Positions 35,788-43,452 of a DNA stretch of 64,000 nucleotides are shown here, piece by piece. Under the pieces are notes generated by a model. That model had not been told where the DNA came from. It worked only from the letters and a program-made list of their open reading frames with translations, and did not search any database. This DNA comes from Corynebacterium aquatimens. Lineage in GTDB: Bacteria > Actinomycetota > Actinomycetes > Mycobacteriales > Mycobacteriaceae. How positions within the stretch are numbered: the first letter of the stretch is position 1; the number at the start of each line of letters is the position of its first letter. The stretch covers positions 62,001 through 126,000 of the forward strand of contig NZ_CP046980.1 in the NCBI RefSeq assembly GCF_030408395.1, read 5' to 3'. Made by a program: the position numbers and the translations under genes.

Positions 35788-36651
35788 CTACCGCCAGAAC
35801 TCCGGGATTTCACCTTCGGGCGCGGCTGGCGCCTGCTGCGCCGCCGGTGCCGGCTGGCCCTGGCGCGGTTCCACGATCCGTACCTCGATCGTTGAGTGAC
35901 CCATAGAGATCACGTCCCCGTCCGCGAGCATCCAGTTGTCCACCTGCTGGTCATTCACCGTCGTGCCATTCGTGGACTGCAGATCCACCAGCACCGCCAC
36001 TGAACCATCCCAGGTGATCTCCGCGTGGTGACGGGAGACACCCGTGTCAGGCACGCGGAAGTCCGCATCGTTGGAGCGGCCTAAAATCGTGGATCCTTCC
36101 TTGACCTGGTAGCTGCGCGAGGAGCCATCCTGGAGGATCAGGATCACATTGGCGCCGCCGCCACTAGTCGGCTGCGCAGGCGCGTGCGGCATGCGGGAGT
36201 CCGGTGGGAATTGCATAGCTGAGCCTTCCTGCGCTTCAGAATTAATTACGTCGAATCCGCTGTCTACATCAGGTGCATCATCAATATAGGAAGAAACCCG
36301 CAGCTGACCAGTTCGCAGTCCGGATTCTTCCGCGACACGCACCACGGCGGGGCCATACAGACTCCAGCCTTGATTGCGGACGTAGCGTGTGAGTTGTGAG
36401 GCCAGGTGGGAGGGAAGGTTCGTGTCTTGGGACAGGTTGGTTAGATCCTTCTTGGAAACACCCACGGCGTAGACGTTGGGCACCACCAATTCGTCATACT
36501 CATTGGTGACAATGCTGTCTTGGGCCTCCTGCTTCAAGATCTCTTCGATTTCCGCAGGAACCACGCGTCCGCCGAACACTGCCGCGAAGCCGTTATCCAG
36601 CCCGCGCTGCATCGCACTGTCTAGCTTGGCCAGGCGCTCCATAATCGCCAC
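35788..36651 (-). CDS. fhaA: FHA-domain protein with DUF3662, FhaA type
   Basis: I choose GTG at 36651 because GGAGG lies 8 nt upstream; an ATG follows three codons later (MERLAKLDSAM). The 287-residue product has the N-terminal DUF3662 domain (FGGRVVPAEIEEILKQEAQD, about 20-120). A linker and a C-terminal FHA domain follow (ILGRSNDADFRVPDTGVSRHHAEI, then LQSTNGTTVNDQQV, about 190-265). It is a phospho-Thr reader in the cell-wall pathway. It is the first gene of the fhaA-fhaB-pstP-rodA-pbpA-pknA-pknB run. Confidence 0.93.
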   Translation of the reverse strand: MAIMERLAKLDSAMQRGLDNGFAAVFGGRVVPAEIEEILKQEAQDSIVTNEYDELVVPNVYAVGVSKKDLTNLSQDTNLPSHLASQLTRYVRNQGWSLYGPAVVRVAEESGLRTGQLRVSSYIDDAPDVDSGFDVINSEAQEGSAMQFPPDSRMPHAPAQPTSGGGANVILILQDGSSRSYQVKEGSTILGRSNDADFRVPDTGVSRHHAEITWDGSVAVLVDLQSTNGTTVNDQQVDNWMLADGDVISMGHSTIEVRIVEPRQGQPAPAAQQAPAAPEGEIPEFWR

Positions 36652-36873
36652 GAACCTCACCTCCTTCCAAATAAGCCTCAACTGCATACAGCGTTATCCC
36701 ACGGGTCGAAGCGTTTTCTGCGTGTTCCGTGGGATTACTCCTGTGACAGTATAAAGGTGTAAACGACATCCACCTACACGCTGGCGCGAATCTCCTGTGA
36801 ACGTATAGGAAAATCCCAGGTAGTAGACGGATTTGGTGATTGAGTACTCCGCCGTGCTATGTTTATTTAGCCC

Positions 36874-36957
36874 GCCCGGGTGGCGGAATTGGCAGACGCG
36901 CTGGCTTCAGGTGCCAGTGTTCGCAAGGACGTGGGGGTTCAAGTCCCCCCCCGGGCA
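36874..36957 (+). tRNA. tRNA-Leu, anticodon CAG
   Basis: Acceptor arms GCCCGGG (36874-36880) and CCCGGGC (36950-36956) pair fully, with discriminator A at 36957. The anticodon stem-loop CTGGC-TTCAGGT-GCCAG carries CAG. A long class II variable arm (TGTTCGCAAGGACG region) and the T-loop GGGGGTTCAAGTCCCCC identify Leu. CCA is not encoded. A strong terminator follows. Confidence 0.95.
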
Positions 36958-36964
36958 CGGTCGG

Positions 36965-37010
36965 AAGTCCCGTGACATCGTTCCTACGGTGTCACGGGAC
37001 TTCTTCTTTT
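36965..37010 (+). terminator. Terminator after tRNA-Leu
   Basis: Thirteen-bp perfect stem AAGTCCCGTGACA (36965-36977) with TGTCACGGGACTT (36990-37002), a 12-nt loop, then TCTTCTTTT. Confidence 0.93.
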
Positions 37011-37021
37011 ACTCCCGGCCC

Positions 37022-37110
37022 TGCAGAGTTGTTTAAAACAACTCCCACAACAACTAACTGGCTTTGGGCCCTAAAAAAGCAGGTCAGGATAGTTGTTTGA
37101 AGTTGTTAAA
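37022..37110. repeat. Direct repeat flanking the AlbA-type gene, downstream copy
   Basis: It contains the 17-bp palindrome AGTTGTTTAAAACAACT (37027-37043), the string GCAGGTCAGG and two 10-bp iterons starting AGTTGTT at 37091 and 37101. The same order of elements occurs upstream of the gene at 38840-38970. The last iteron covers the stop codon of the AlbA-type gene. Confidence 0.85.
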
Positions 37111-38817
37111 TCCCGATCCACCGGACGCTTGGTCCACGCGATTTCCCGGATGGGTCGATTTTTGCCCGACCCAGGTCACGAAGGTGGCTCAAGATTCGGG
37201 TGATGTCGGTCCGGTCGACTCCGAGTTCTTCCGCTACCTCACGGGAAGACAAAGACTTGCCCTCTCGTAGCTGGGTTTCGATCCATTCTTGGATTGTGAC
37301 GGTAGCGATCATCCCTTCCTCACCTGGCTTCATTTCTTCACGGGCTGTTTCAGAAAGAATCCATTCTGGGGCATCCCGCAGTTGCTCAATGAATCCGGCA
37401 TTGGCGTAAAACGCCAGAACATCTTCGGCTTGATCGAGAGAGAGCTGCATGAGATGGGCTGCAGTAGACGCGGTGAGGATTGGGTTATGCATGAGATGAC
37501 GCGCGATTACCAGTCCGTTGACGCTGTCAAAAAGCTCATGGCCATACACTTCTCTCAAGTTCGCAAGGCCGATGACGAAATCCCGGTCGACGTTGCCGGA
37601 AGAAAGAGAAACCTCAACGAAGTTCTCGCTCGCATTTACTGTCGGTGGAGTACGGCCGGTTGACAGCATTGACGCCCACATTCGGTCAAATCCGCGAGAT
37701 GCCTGCTCTGCTAATCCGAGCATGCGAAGTGCCGTCATCAGCGTGGGATTGCGGGGTACTGACGGGATTGTTAGAACGTTGTCGACTGTCACGCCCACCG
37801 GGAGAGAGCCTGGAGACCACACCTTGAGTTCGGTGGGCGATTGTTCGACCACGATAGGGGAGGTGGCATCCCAATCCCTGTGGGCGGCCGCGTTGGCGAT
37901 TACCTCATCAACCGCGCTTTCAGGGAAAGCGGGGATGATGACTTCTTGGCCGTTAGAAAGGGAGATCGTTGCAACCTCCCTGCTCGCGTTGGTGTCAATC
38001 AAAGGGCCGAGCCGTAAAAAGGCAGTCACTAGCGGCGCAGAGATTCTAGAAATCTTGGGCTCGCCGCCAGGCACTGTGCGGAGCTGGTGTTGGACCGTGA
38101 TGCGTCCGTGCGGAGGGTTCATGAAGAGCACTTCCCCGGCGAAGCTGATTGCCCCATCCGGAGTCAGCAGCGCGAGTTCATGTAAAAGCTCAGTTGTAGT
38201 GTTCGGGGCGGGGAGCGCGTTTCCTGAAAGTGCTTTCCGGGAGGCTAGAAGCTGGCGGGCTTGATCGACCGCTAGGGTTCAATATCTGACATTGGCCGAG
38301 CCGATGGGAACGCAGAAAAGTCCGGGTTGGCACGGCGAAATACGATATCCCGCCTTTGTTCTTCAGTCAGGGAAACACAATTCTTACCTACTCGTTTCCC
38401 CGCCTGCCCCTTTCGTCGTGTGTACAGGGCAAGACCCCGGGGAACGCGAAGAGCCACGAGGCGGGTGTTTTCCCAGGTTAGCTCGGTAGCTTCCACGCTG
38501 ATACTGGGGCGCGTGTTATCGAAGATCTTCTTCTCAAACCACTCCGTGCGGCGATTGGTGCCGGTGAAAGCCTCCGCTCCAGACTTCTTGTCGGAAACGC
38601 CCACGACAATGTAAGAAATCCCGCCTTCGCTGTTGGAAAAGCACACGGCTTCATCGGCAAGAACATCAGCGAGGATGGCGTCAGGGTTTCGGTTGTTGGG
38701 GTGTACGGCTGGGTCTTCTTTGAACTCCAGGCACTCGGATTCCTGGCTGTCCCCAGTCGCGCCAGCGCTAATGGCCTCAAGAGCTGCATAAATGGCTGCT
38801 AGTTCCCGCTCACTCAT
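37106..38817 (-). pseudogene. AlbA_2/Schlafen-type ATP-binding regulator, broken by a one-base frameshift
   Basis: Two adjacent frames form one gene of about 570 codons. The first (38817 down to 38272) starts MSERELAAIYAALEA. It carries an AlbA_2/Schlafen-type domain: ESECLEFKEDP, CFSNSEGGISYIVVGVSD and RVGKNCVSL. It stops right after PMSDIEP. The second continues as LAVDQARQLLASRKALSGN and includes an HATPase_c_4-like helix (VDEVIANAAAHRDW) and a C-terminal winged helix (SSREVAEELGVDRTDITRIL). Restoring one C in the run at 38275-38277 would join them. Intact homologues are predicted DNA-binding regulators. It may be a true mutation or a sequencing error in a homopolymer. Confidence 0.8.
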
Positions 38818-38839
38818 AGTTTGAAGACTACCAAAACCC

Positions 38840-38970
38840 CAGGAAGTTGTTTAAAACAACTCTTGCAACAACTATGAAACACTTTGAGTGGAAAAGAAGC
38901 AGTATGTGCAGGTCAGAATAGTTGTTTGTAGTTGTTTACAGTTGTTTTGAGTTGTTTATGGTTGTACTGT
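38840..38970. repeat. Direct repeat with palindrome and 10-bp iterons, upstream copy
   Basis: It includes the identical 17-bp palindrome AGTTGTTTAAAACAACT at 38845-38861. Four near-perfect iterons GTTGTTTNNN start at 38921, 38931, 38941 and 38951, with a fifth degenerate one at 38961 (GTTGTACTGT). The 10-bp period places all sites on one helix face. The region separates the divergent AlbA-type and CMD-family genes. Confidence 0.9.
38942..38970 (+). promoter_or_regulatory. Putative leaderless promoter within the iterons
   Basis: A -35-like TTGTTT (38942-38947) and -10-like TACTGT (38965-38970) are separated by exactly 17 bp. The ATG of the CMD-family gene begins 7 nt after the -10 box, and there is no Shine-Dalgarno sequence, so the transcript probably starts at the ATG. 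The iterons cover the -35 region, consistent with repression by a protein bound there. Confidence 0.55.
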
Positions 38971-38976
38971 GGGCCC

Positions 38977-39570
38977 ATGCAGTTTTTTGAGCAAAACAAT
39001 TTGGGCTCGGATTTCCCTTTGGCGAAGCTGCCGGTGGATTCATCAACGCGGCCGGGCCCGGGGCGCGGTAAAGAGATCGCGGTGTTGGCGCGGGTGGCGG
39101 ACAAGATCGGTGGGCTGGTGCAGGGCAGTAAGACACTGAACTTGTTTCCAGCAATCGGCCGGGCGCGGCGCAATTTCCTGCCGTGGTTGCTCTACTCCGG
39201 CATGCTGATGCCGTTTGGGATTTTGTCGCGCAAGGAGTCGGAGCTAATCATTTTGCGTGTCGCGGCGTTGCGCGGGGCGACGTATGAGCTTGAGCATCAC
39301 AAAAAGTTGGGCAAGAAAGCCGGGCTTAGCAATGACGAAATTGCGCGGGTGCAACGCCAGGAGCACGGTTTCGACGGTCGCACAAAAGCGGTGCTTGACG
39401 CAGCGGATGACGTTGTCCGCTACCGCCAGGTGAGCGACGAGGTATGGGCGCGGCTCGCCGACCGCTTGAGCGATAAGGAGATCACCGCGCTGCTGTTGCT
39501 GGTGACCAACTATGACGGGCTGGCCACGGTGATGGACGTCCTAAACATCCCGCTGGATGAACCCCGCTAG
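38977..39570 (+). CDS. Carboxymuconolactone decarboxylase (AhpD-like) family protein
   Basis: I choose ATG 38977 (MQFFEQNNLGSDFPL), giving 197 residues; upstream codons lie in the iteron array. The fold signature is SRKESELIILRVAALRGATYELEHHKKLGKKAGLSNDEI. The CxxC of true AhpD peroxidase partners is absent and replaced by YELEHH, as in the non-redox CMD subgroup. The substrate is unknown. Its 3' end overlaps the convergent SDR gene by 4 bp. The iteron array at the start indicates dedicated control, possibly by the neighbouring AlbA-type protein. Confidence 0.8.
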   Translation: MQFFEQNNLGSDFPLAKLPVDSSTRPGPGRGKEIAVLARVADKIGGLVQGSKTLNLFPAIGRARRNFLPWLLYSGMLMPFGILSRKESELIILRVAALRGATYELEHHKKLGKKAGLSNDEIARVQRQEHGFDGRTKAVLDAADDVVRYRQVSDEVWARLADRLSDKEITALLLLVTNYDGLATVMDVLNIPLDEPR

Positions 39571-40502
39571 GGGCTTTCAATCCACGCGTCCTTCGCGGCC
39601 CACTGGAAGGCTTTATTGATTCCGGTCAGAACGGCTTTGTACGCAAACGGCGCGTTCACCTGTGCCCAGCGGCCGACTTTGATGTCCGCGCTCGTGGCAA
39701 TCAGGTACTTGCCTTTGTCCACGTCGCGCAAGATGATCTCTGCGCACTTCGCGGGGGAAATCGCGTGGCGTTGGAAGGCCTCTTTTGCAAGGCGGACGCG
39801 CTTTTGGCTCTGGTCGATGCCGTGGATGTCAATGGAGTGGACCAACTGGGAATCGACCGCGCCGGGCGCGACCGCATGGACGGTAATCCCGTAGGGCGCG
39901 AGGTCAAAGCGCAGGACTTCTAACATTCCCAGCACACCGGCTTTGGAGGCAGAGTAAGCGGCGTGCCAGGGCAGACCAATGATTCCAGCGGAGCTGGACA
40001 CACACGCTAATCGACGGGGGCCAATCGCGCGTTTCGTGTCCTTGTCCACTGGGCCGGCCTTCATCATCGACGGTGTGAACGCGCGAATGACGTGGACGGT
40101 GCCCATCAAGTTGACGTCGATAAGCTTCTGCCATTTCTCCAGTGGGAACAGGTCAACCGCGCCCCACATGGAAATGCCCCCGACGTGGTGGATGGTGTGT
40201 GCTGCGCCGAAGCGTTCCTCAAGCGCGCGTGCCCATGTATCCACCGCTTCATGGTCGGAGATGTCCACGGGTGTGGCGTCGATGACCTCGCCGGGGCTGG
40301 TCCGAATTTCCTTCACGGTGGCGTTGAGCCCCTCGGCGTTAATGTCGGTGATTGCCACGCGCCAGCCCTTCGCCGCTAGTTGCAACGCAACCTCTTTGCC
40401 GATCCCCGAGGCGGCGCCTGTGACCACCGCATAATTTCCCCTCAAGGCACTTTCGACGGCGCTGGCTGGAACCTTGCTAAATCGTTTCTTAAACAAAAGC
40501 AT
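39567..40502 (-). CDS. Short-chain dehydrogenase/reductase
   Basis: A 311-residue SDR. The cofactor motif is VVTGAASGIGKEVA (TGxxxGIG). The structural motif reads HHVGG in place of NNAG, the catalytic Ser lies in ACVSSSAG and the catalytic YxxxK in AYSASKAG. The N-terminal 30 residues are basic (MLLFKKRFSKVPAS) and the C-terminus is extended, as in membrane-associated SDRs of lipid or steroid metabolism. The substrate cannot be read. It is convergent with the CMD-family gene. Confidence 0.87.
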   Translation of the reverse strand: MLLFKKRFSKVPASAVESALRGNYAVVTGAASGIGKEVALQLAAKGWRVAITDINAEGLNATVKEIRTSPGEVIDATPVDISDHEAVDTWARALEERFGAAHTIHHVGGISMWGAVDLFPLEKWQKLIDVNLMGTVHVIRAFTPSMMKAGPVDKDTKRAIGPRRLACVSSSAGIIGLPWHAAYSASKAGVLGMLEVLRFDLAPYGITVHAVAPGAVDSQLVHSIDIHGIDQSQKRVRLAKEAFQRHAISPAKCAEIILRDVDKGKYLIATSADIKVGRWAQVNAPFAYKAVLTGINKAFQWAAKDAWIESP

Positions 40503-40560
40503 TCTTCAATAGTACCCAGGAAGCCGTGACGTAGGGCGTGGTTAGCCGTAGTGTTGAGAC

Positions 40561-40713
40561 ATGCTGTCTAATGAAGAATTCGTCGCGCGCACCACGGTGG
40601 CCGTCACTCGCGGCCCGCGTGAAGCAGCGTTTGCCGCAGATGCGCCAACGACGGTGTTCGAATGGCACGTAGACACGGAGCTTGTCGACGATGATAGTAA
40701 CGTGAGCGAATAG
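40561..40713 (+). CDS. Small acidic protein, first gene of the VWA-PP2C-kinase-Hsp70 operon
   Basis: A 50-codon frame (MLSNEEFVARTTVAVTRGPR ... VFEWHVDTELVDDDSNVSE). It ends 14 bp before the VWA gene, whose GGAGG follows the stop. Codon use and spacing fit a real gene. I recognise no family. Its position suggests an accessory or anchoring peptide of the system. There is no clear ribosome site; the sequence TAGTGTTGAGACATG leaves room for a leaderless start. Confidence 0.6.
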   Translation: MLSNEEFVARTTVAVTRGPREAAFAADAPTTVFEWHVDTELVDDDSNVSE

Positions 40714-40727
40714 TTAGGAGGCAGCAG

Positions 40728-41405
40728 GTGCAGAACTTTGAGCCACGGGGAAATGTTCTACCCATCTATTTCATCGCGGACGAGTCCGGTTCGATGGCGC
40801 CGGACGTGGGCCAGCTCACGGACGGTTTGGCCTCACTGTTAGACCAAATTCGACGCGAGCCATTCGCGGCGTCGTCAGTGCGCTTTTCCGTCATCGGCTT
40901 TAATGAAGAGGCGCGTTTGTACCTCAACATCGTTGACCTGCGCGACGTGCGTGAAATGCCGTCGCTTATTGCGCAGGGGGCGACGTATTTTTCTGCGGCG
41001 TTAGACATGCTCGCACAGGTCATTCCAGACAACGTCGCGGCGTTGAAGGCGGAGGGCTACCGCGTGAACCGGCCGACGGTCTTTTTGCTTACCGACGGCT
41101 ACCCCATGGAAGACGACGAATGGCGCGAGGCCCTCGACGACCTGATGTCCTTACCAGCGCGCCCGAACATCCTAGCGTTCGGTATTGGTGACGCGGATCC
41201 GCAGATCATTTCCGGCCTGGCGACGCAGCCGGGATACGCGTTCATCGCAGCGCAAGGTGCGGATACGGGCAGGATGCTCACGGAGTTTATGGGCAGCCTG
41301 ACGCAATCCGTGATTAGCTCCGGAACCGCTATTGGCAGTGGCCGCGGAATGATTCAGCCGGAGATCCCAGAGGGCTTCGTTGCTATTTCCGCCGACGAGG
41401 TTTAG
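40728..41405 (+). CDS. VWA-domain protein, TerY-like
   Basis: A 225-residue von Willebrand factor A protein with an intact metal-ion-dependent adhesion site. It has DESGSM (D-x-S-x-S) near residue 18, the Thr in GATYFSAALDM and the Asp in FLLTDGYPMEDDEW. This resembles TerY of tellurium/stress loci. It starts at GTG 40728 after TAGGAGG. It has no signal peptide. Directly followed by a PP2C phosphatase (7-bp gap) and an atypical kinase, it matches the TerY-P triad described by comparative genomics, a predicted phosphorylation-controlled stress module. Confidence 0.87.
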   Translation: MQNFEPRGNVLPIYFIADESGSMAPDVGQLTDGLASLLDQIRREPFAASSVRFSVIGFNEEARLYLNIVDLRDVREMPSLIAQGATYFSAALDMLAQVIPDNVAALKAEGYRVNRPTVFLLTDGYPMEDDEWREALDDLMSLPARPNILAFGIGDADPQIISGLATQPGYAFIAAQGADTGRMLTEFMGSLTQSVISSGTAIGSGRGMIQPEIPEGFVAISADEV

Positions 41406-41412
41406 GTGAGCC

Positions 41413-42330
41413 ATGACTCACGCGAAGCCTGATTCTGAGGATCCATACACGGTGGACGCGTCCCGCTTCCGGATTGTTATCGGTGAACCCGCGGTGGAGG
41501 TTGCGCCGCAGCCGGTTCATGCCAGCTACCGCACGGGCAACAAGGTGCCCGACACCGTTGTGGACGGCTGGGACGGGGATTTTCTTGGGGTTCGTGCGGC
41601 AGCGATCCGTGGGCGCATGCACAGGCACGGCGGCCAGCCGCGCCAGGACGCGTTCGCGGTGAAGGTCAGTGAGGATGACCAGCAGTTGTTCATCGCCGTC
41701 GCGGATGGGGTGTCCTCCGCGCGGTTTGCGCACGCGGGGGCGCAGGCCGCCACCGAGTACGCTGTGTCCTATCTTTCCCAAAGCTACACGCTGGACTTTG
41801 ATGAGAAGAATGGATGGGACTTGGTCAAGGGCGCATCCTGGGAGATCACCCAGCGCGCCGAACGTGCCTCCGCGGCGCCAGAGGACCTGTCCACCACATT
41901 GATCTGCGCCGCAATCACGGCGACGTCCGATGGCATGGTTGGCCACGTGGTCTCCGTGGGAGATTCCGGCGCCTGGCTGCTTGGTGCTGATGACGCGCTG
42001 GTGCAGGTGACCAGGGGAAAGGCATCGGAGGAAGGAATCGATAACGTCCGCGTCCACCCACTGCCGTTCCTCCCCGAGTCGCTGGAAATCCACGCTTTCA
42101 CCGCGTCGGCGGATGAGGTCTTGTTGGTTGGTTCGGACGGGATTGGTGATCCTCTTGGCGGCGGCGGTGGCCCGCTGACCATGCTGTTGTCTGACATGCT
42201 GTACCGCAGCAAGCCAAGCATCTTGGATTTCGCTCACCTGGTGGACTTCACCAAGGTGGGATTCGATGATGACCGCAGCTTGATCGCGGTCTGGCCCCAG
42301 CACGTCTATTACGACACGGGTGAGAACTAG
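41413..42330 (+). CDS. PP2C-type Ser/Thr phosphatase of the TerY-P-like operon
   Basis: A 305-residue soluble PP2C-like phosphatase. Motifs are RQDAFAVKV (first metal ligand), FIAVADGVSSARFAHAGAQAAT, STTLICAAI, VSVGDSGAWLLG and LVGSDGIGDPLGGGGGP. It is shorter and quite different from the cell-wall phosphatase pstP at 34 kb, and has no membrane helix. It presumably dephosphorylates targets of the kinase encoded 3 bp downstream. Confidence 0.87.
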   Translation: MTHAKPDSEDPYTVDASRFRIVIGEPAVEVAPQPVHASYRTGNKVPDTVVDGWDGDFLGVRAAAIRGRMHRHGGQPRQDAFAVKVSEDDQQLFIAVADGVSSARFAHAGAQAATEYAVSYLSQSYTLDFDEKNGWDLVKGASWEITQRAERASAAPEDLSTTLICAAITATSDGMVGHVVSVGDSGAWLLGADDALVQVTRGKASEEGIDNVRVHPLPFLPESLEIHAFTASADEVLLVGSDGIGDPLGGGGGPLTMLLSDMLYRSKPSILDFAHLVDFTKVGFDDDRSLIAVWPQHVYYDTGEN

Positions 42331-42333
42331 GCG

Positions 42334-43452
42334 ATGGCGGGCGGGCGTACACAGACGATCCAAGAATCCGCGCTGGGCGGCACCGGCAAACAGCTGGGCA
42401 AGGGCGGCGAAGGCGCAATCTATGAGCTTGAAGGCGCGCTGAGCACGGGCCAGGCTGCGGTGCTGAAGAAGTACCACACCGTTCCCTCCCGCGTGTCCCA
42501 GAACCACTTGGCTAAGCTCACCGGTGCGCTGTATTCGTTTCCCCCGCAGGTCCGCTCGTGGATTTTGTCCCACTCCGCGTGGCCCACGTGCCTCGTGCTC
42601 AACTCAGACCAGGAAGTCGCGGGCTTCATCATGCCGCGCATTCCCTCGCGGTTCTTCCATGACTTCCCGTCCAAGGACGGCTTCGTGTCAGGCCCGCGGG
42701 ACATCCAGTACCTGTTTGAGCCAGCGCACCGGGCGGAGTGGATCGGATTGACTCTGACGGTCAAAGACCGCTACCAAGTGCTGGCAGCCATCGCGGAGGG
42801 ATTCGCCATCCTGCACGGTGCCGGGGTCACGGTAGGGGATGTCTCCCCGAAGAACCTGTTGTTTTCCACCGCACGCAGCGGCGGGGTAGACGTCTTCTTT
42901 CTTGACTGCGACTCAATGAGCATCGCAGTGAGCCCGAATCCAACCAGTATTGAGACCGCGAGCTGGGAAGCCCCCGACTTCGTGGAAAAGGGCACGCGCG
43001 AATCTGACCAGTACAAATACGCGCTGATCGTGCTACGTACCTTGGCCGGTGATCAAGTGACGCGTAACCTCGCCGACGTCCCGGCTGAGACCCCTGAGCA
43101 AGTCAGGGCGCTGCTTACCCGGGCGCTCGAACCCGACGGTGCTGTGCCCAGTTTCGAGGAATGGGCGATGCTCCTGCGCCGGGTCTCGCGCTCCCACGCA
43201 GTTCGTGAACTGTCCGAACCGGTCGAGGAGTCTCGCCCGGCCCCGCCAGCGTCCACCGTGTCGCGGCGTGTGGTGGTGGCGCAGCAGCAGGAGGGCGTCG
43301 ATAAGCCTGCTGCTCTTCCGTCGAGTGTGAAGGCGCGGTCAGCGGTGCCGAAGGCGAAGCCGAAGAAAAACATGACCATGCGCGTTATTGTGATTCTGGT
43401 GGTTGTGATTCTGGTGGTGGCAGCGGGGGCGTGGAGCATGGGTTATGTCTAG
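42334..43452 (+). CDS. Atypical protein kinase with C-terminal membrane anchor (TerY-P type)
   Basis: A 372-residue kinase-like protein. The Gly loop is GKGGEGAIYE and the Lys is in AAVLKKYH. The catalytic loop is VGDVSPKNLL, in which HRD has become VGD but the Asp and Asn remain. The DFG motif is DCD in FFLDCDSM. After residue 280 there is a Pro/Ser/Lys-rich linker and a C-terminal membrane helix (VIVILVVVILVVAAGAWSM). It is probably active but divergent, and tethered to the membrane. The stop overlaps the Hsp70-like gene start by 8 bp. Confidence 0.83.
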   Translation: MAGGRTQTIQESALGGTGKQLGKGGEGAIYELEGALSTGQAAVLKKYHTVPSRVSQNHLAKLTGALYSFPPQVRSWILSHSAWPTCLVLNSDQEVAGFIMPRIPSRFFHDFPSKDGFVSGPRDIQYLFEPAHRAEWIGLTLTVKDRYQVLAAIAEGFAILHGAGVTVGDVSPKNLLFSTARSGGVDVFFLDCDSMSIAVSPNPTSIETASWEAPDFVEKGTRESDQYKYALIVLRTLAGDQVTRNLADVPAETPEQVRALLTRALEPDGAVPSFEEWAMLLRRVSRSHAVRELSEPVEESRPAPPASTVSRRVVVAQQQEGVDKPAALPSSVKARSAVPKAKPKKNMTMRVIVILVVVILVVAAGAWSMGYV

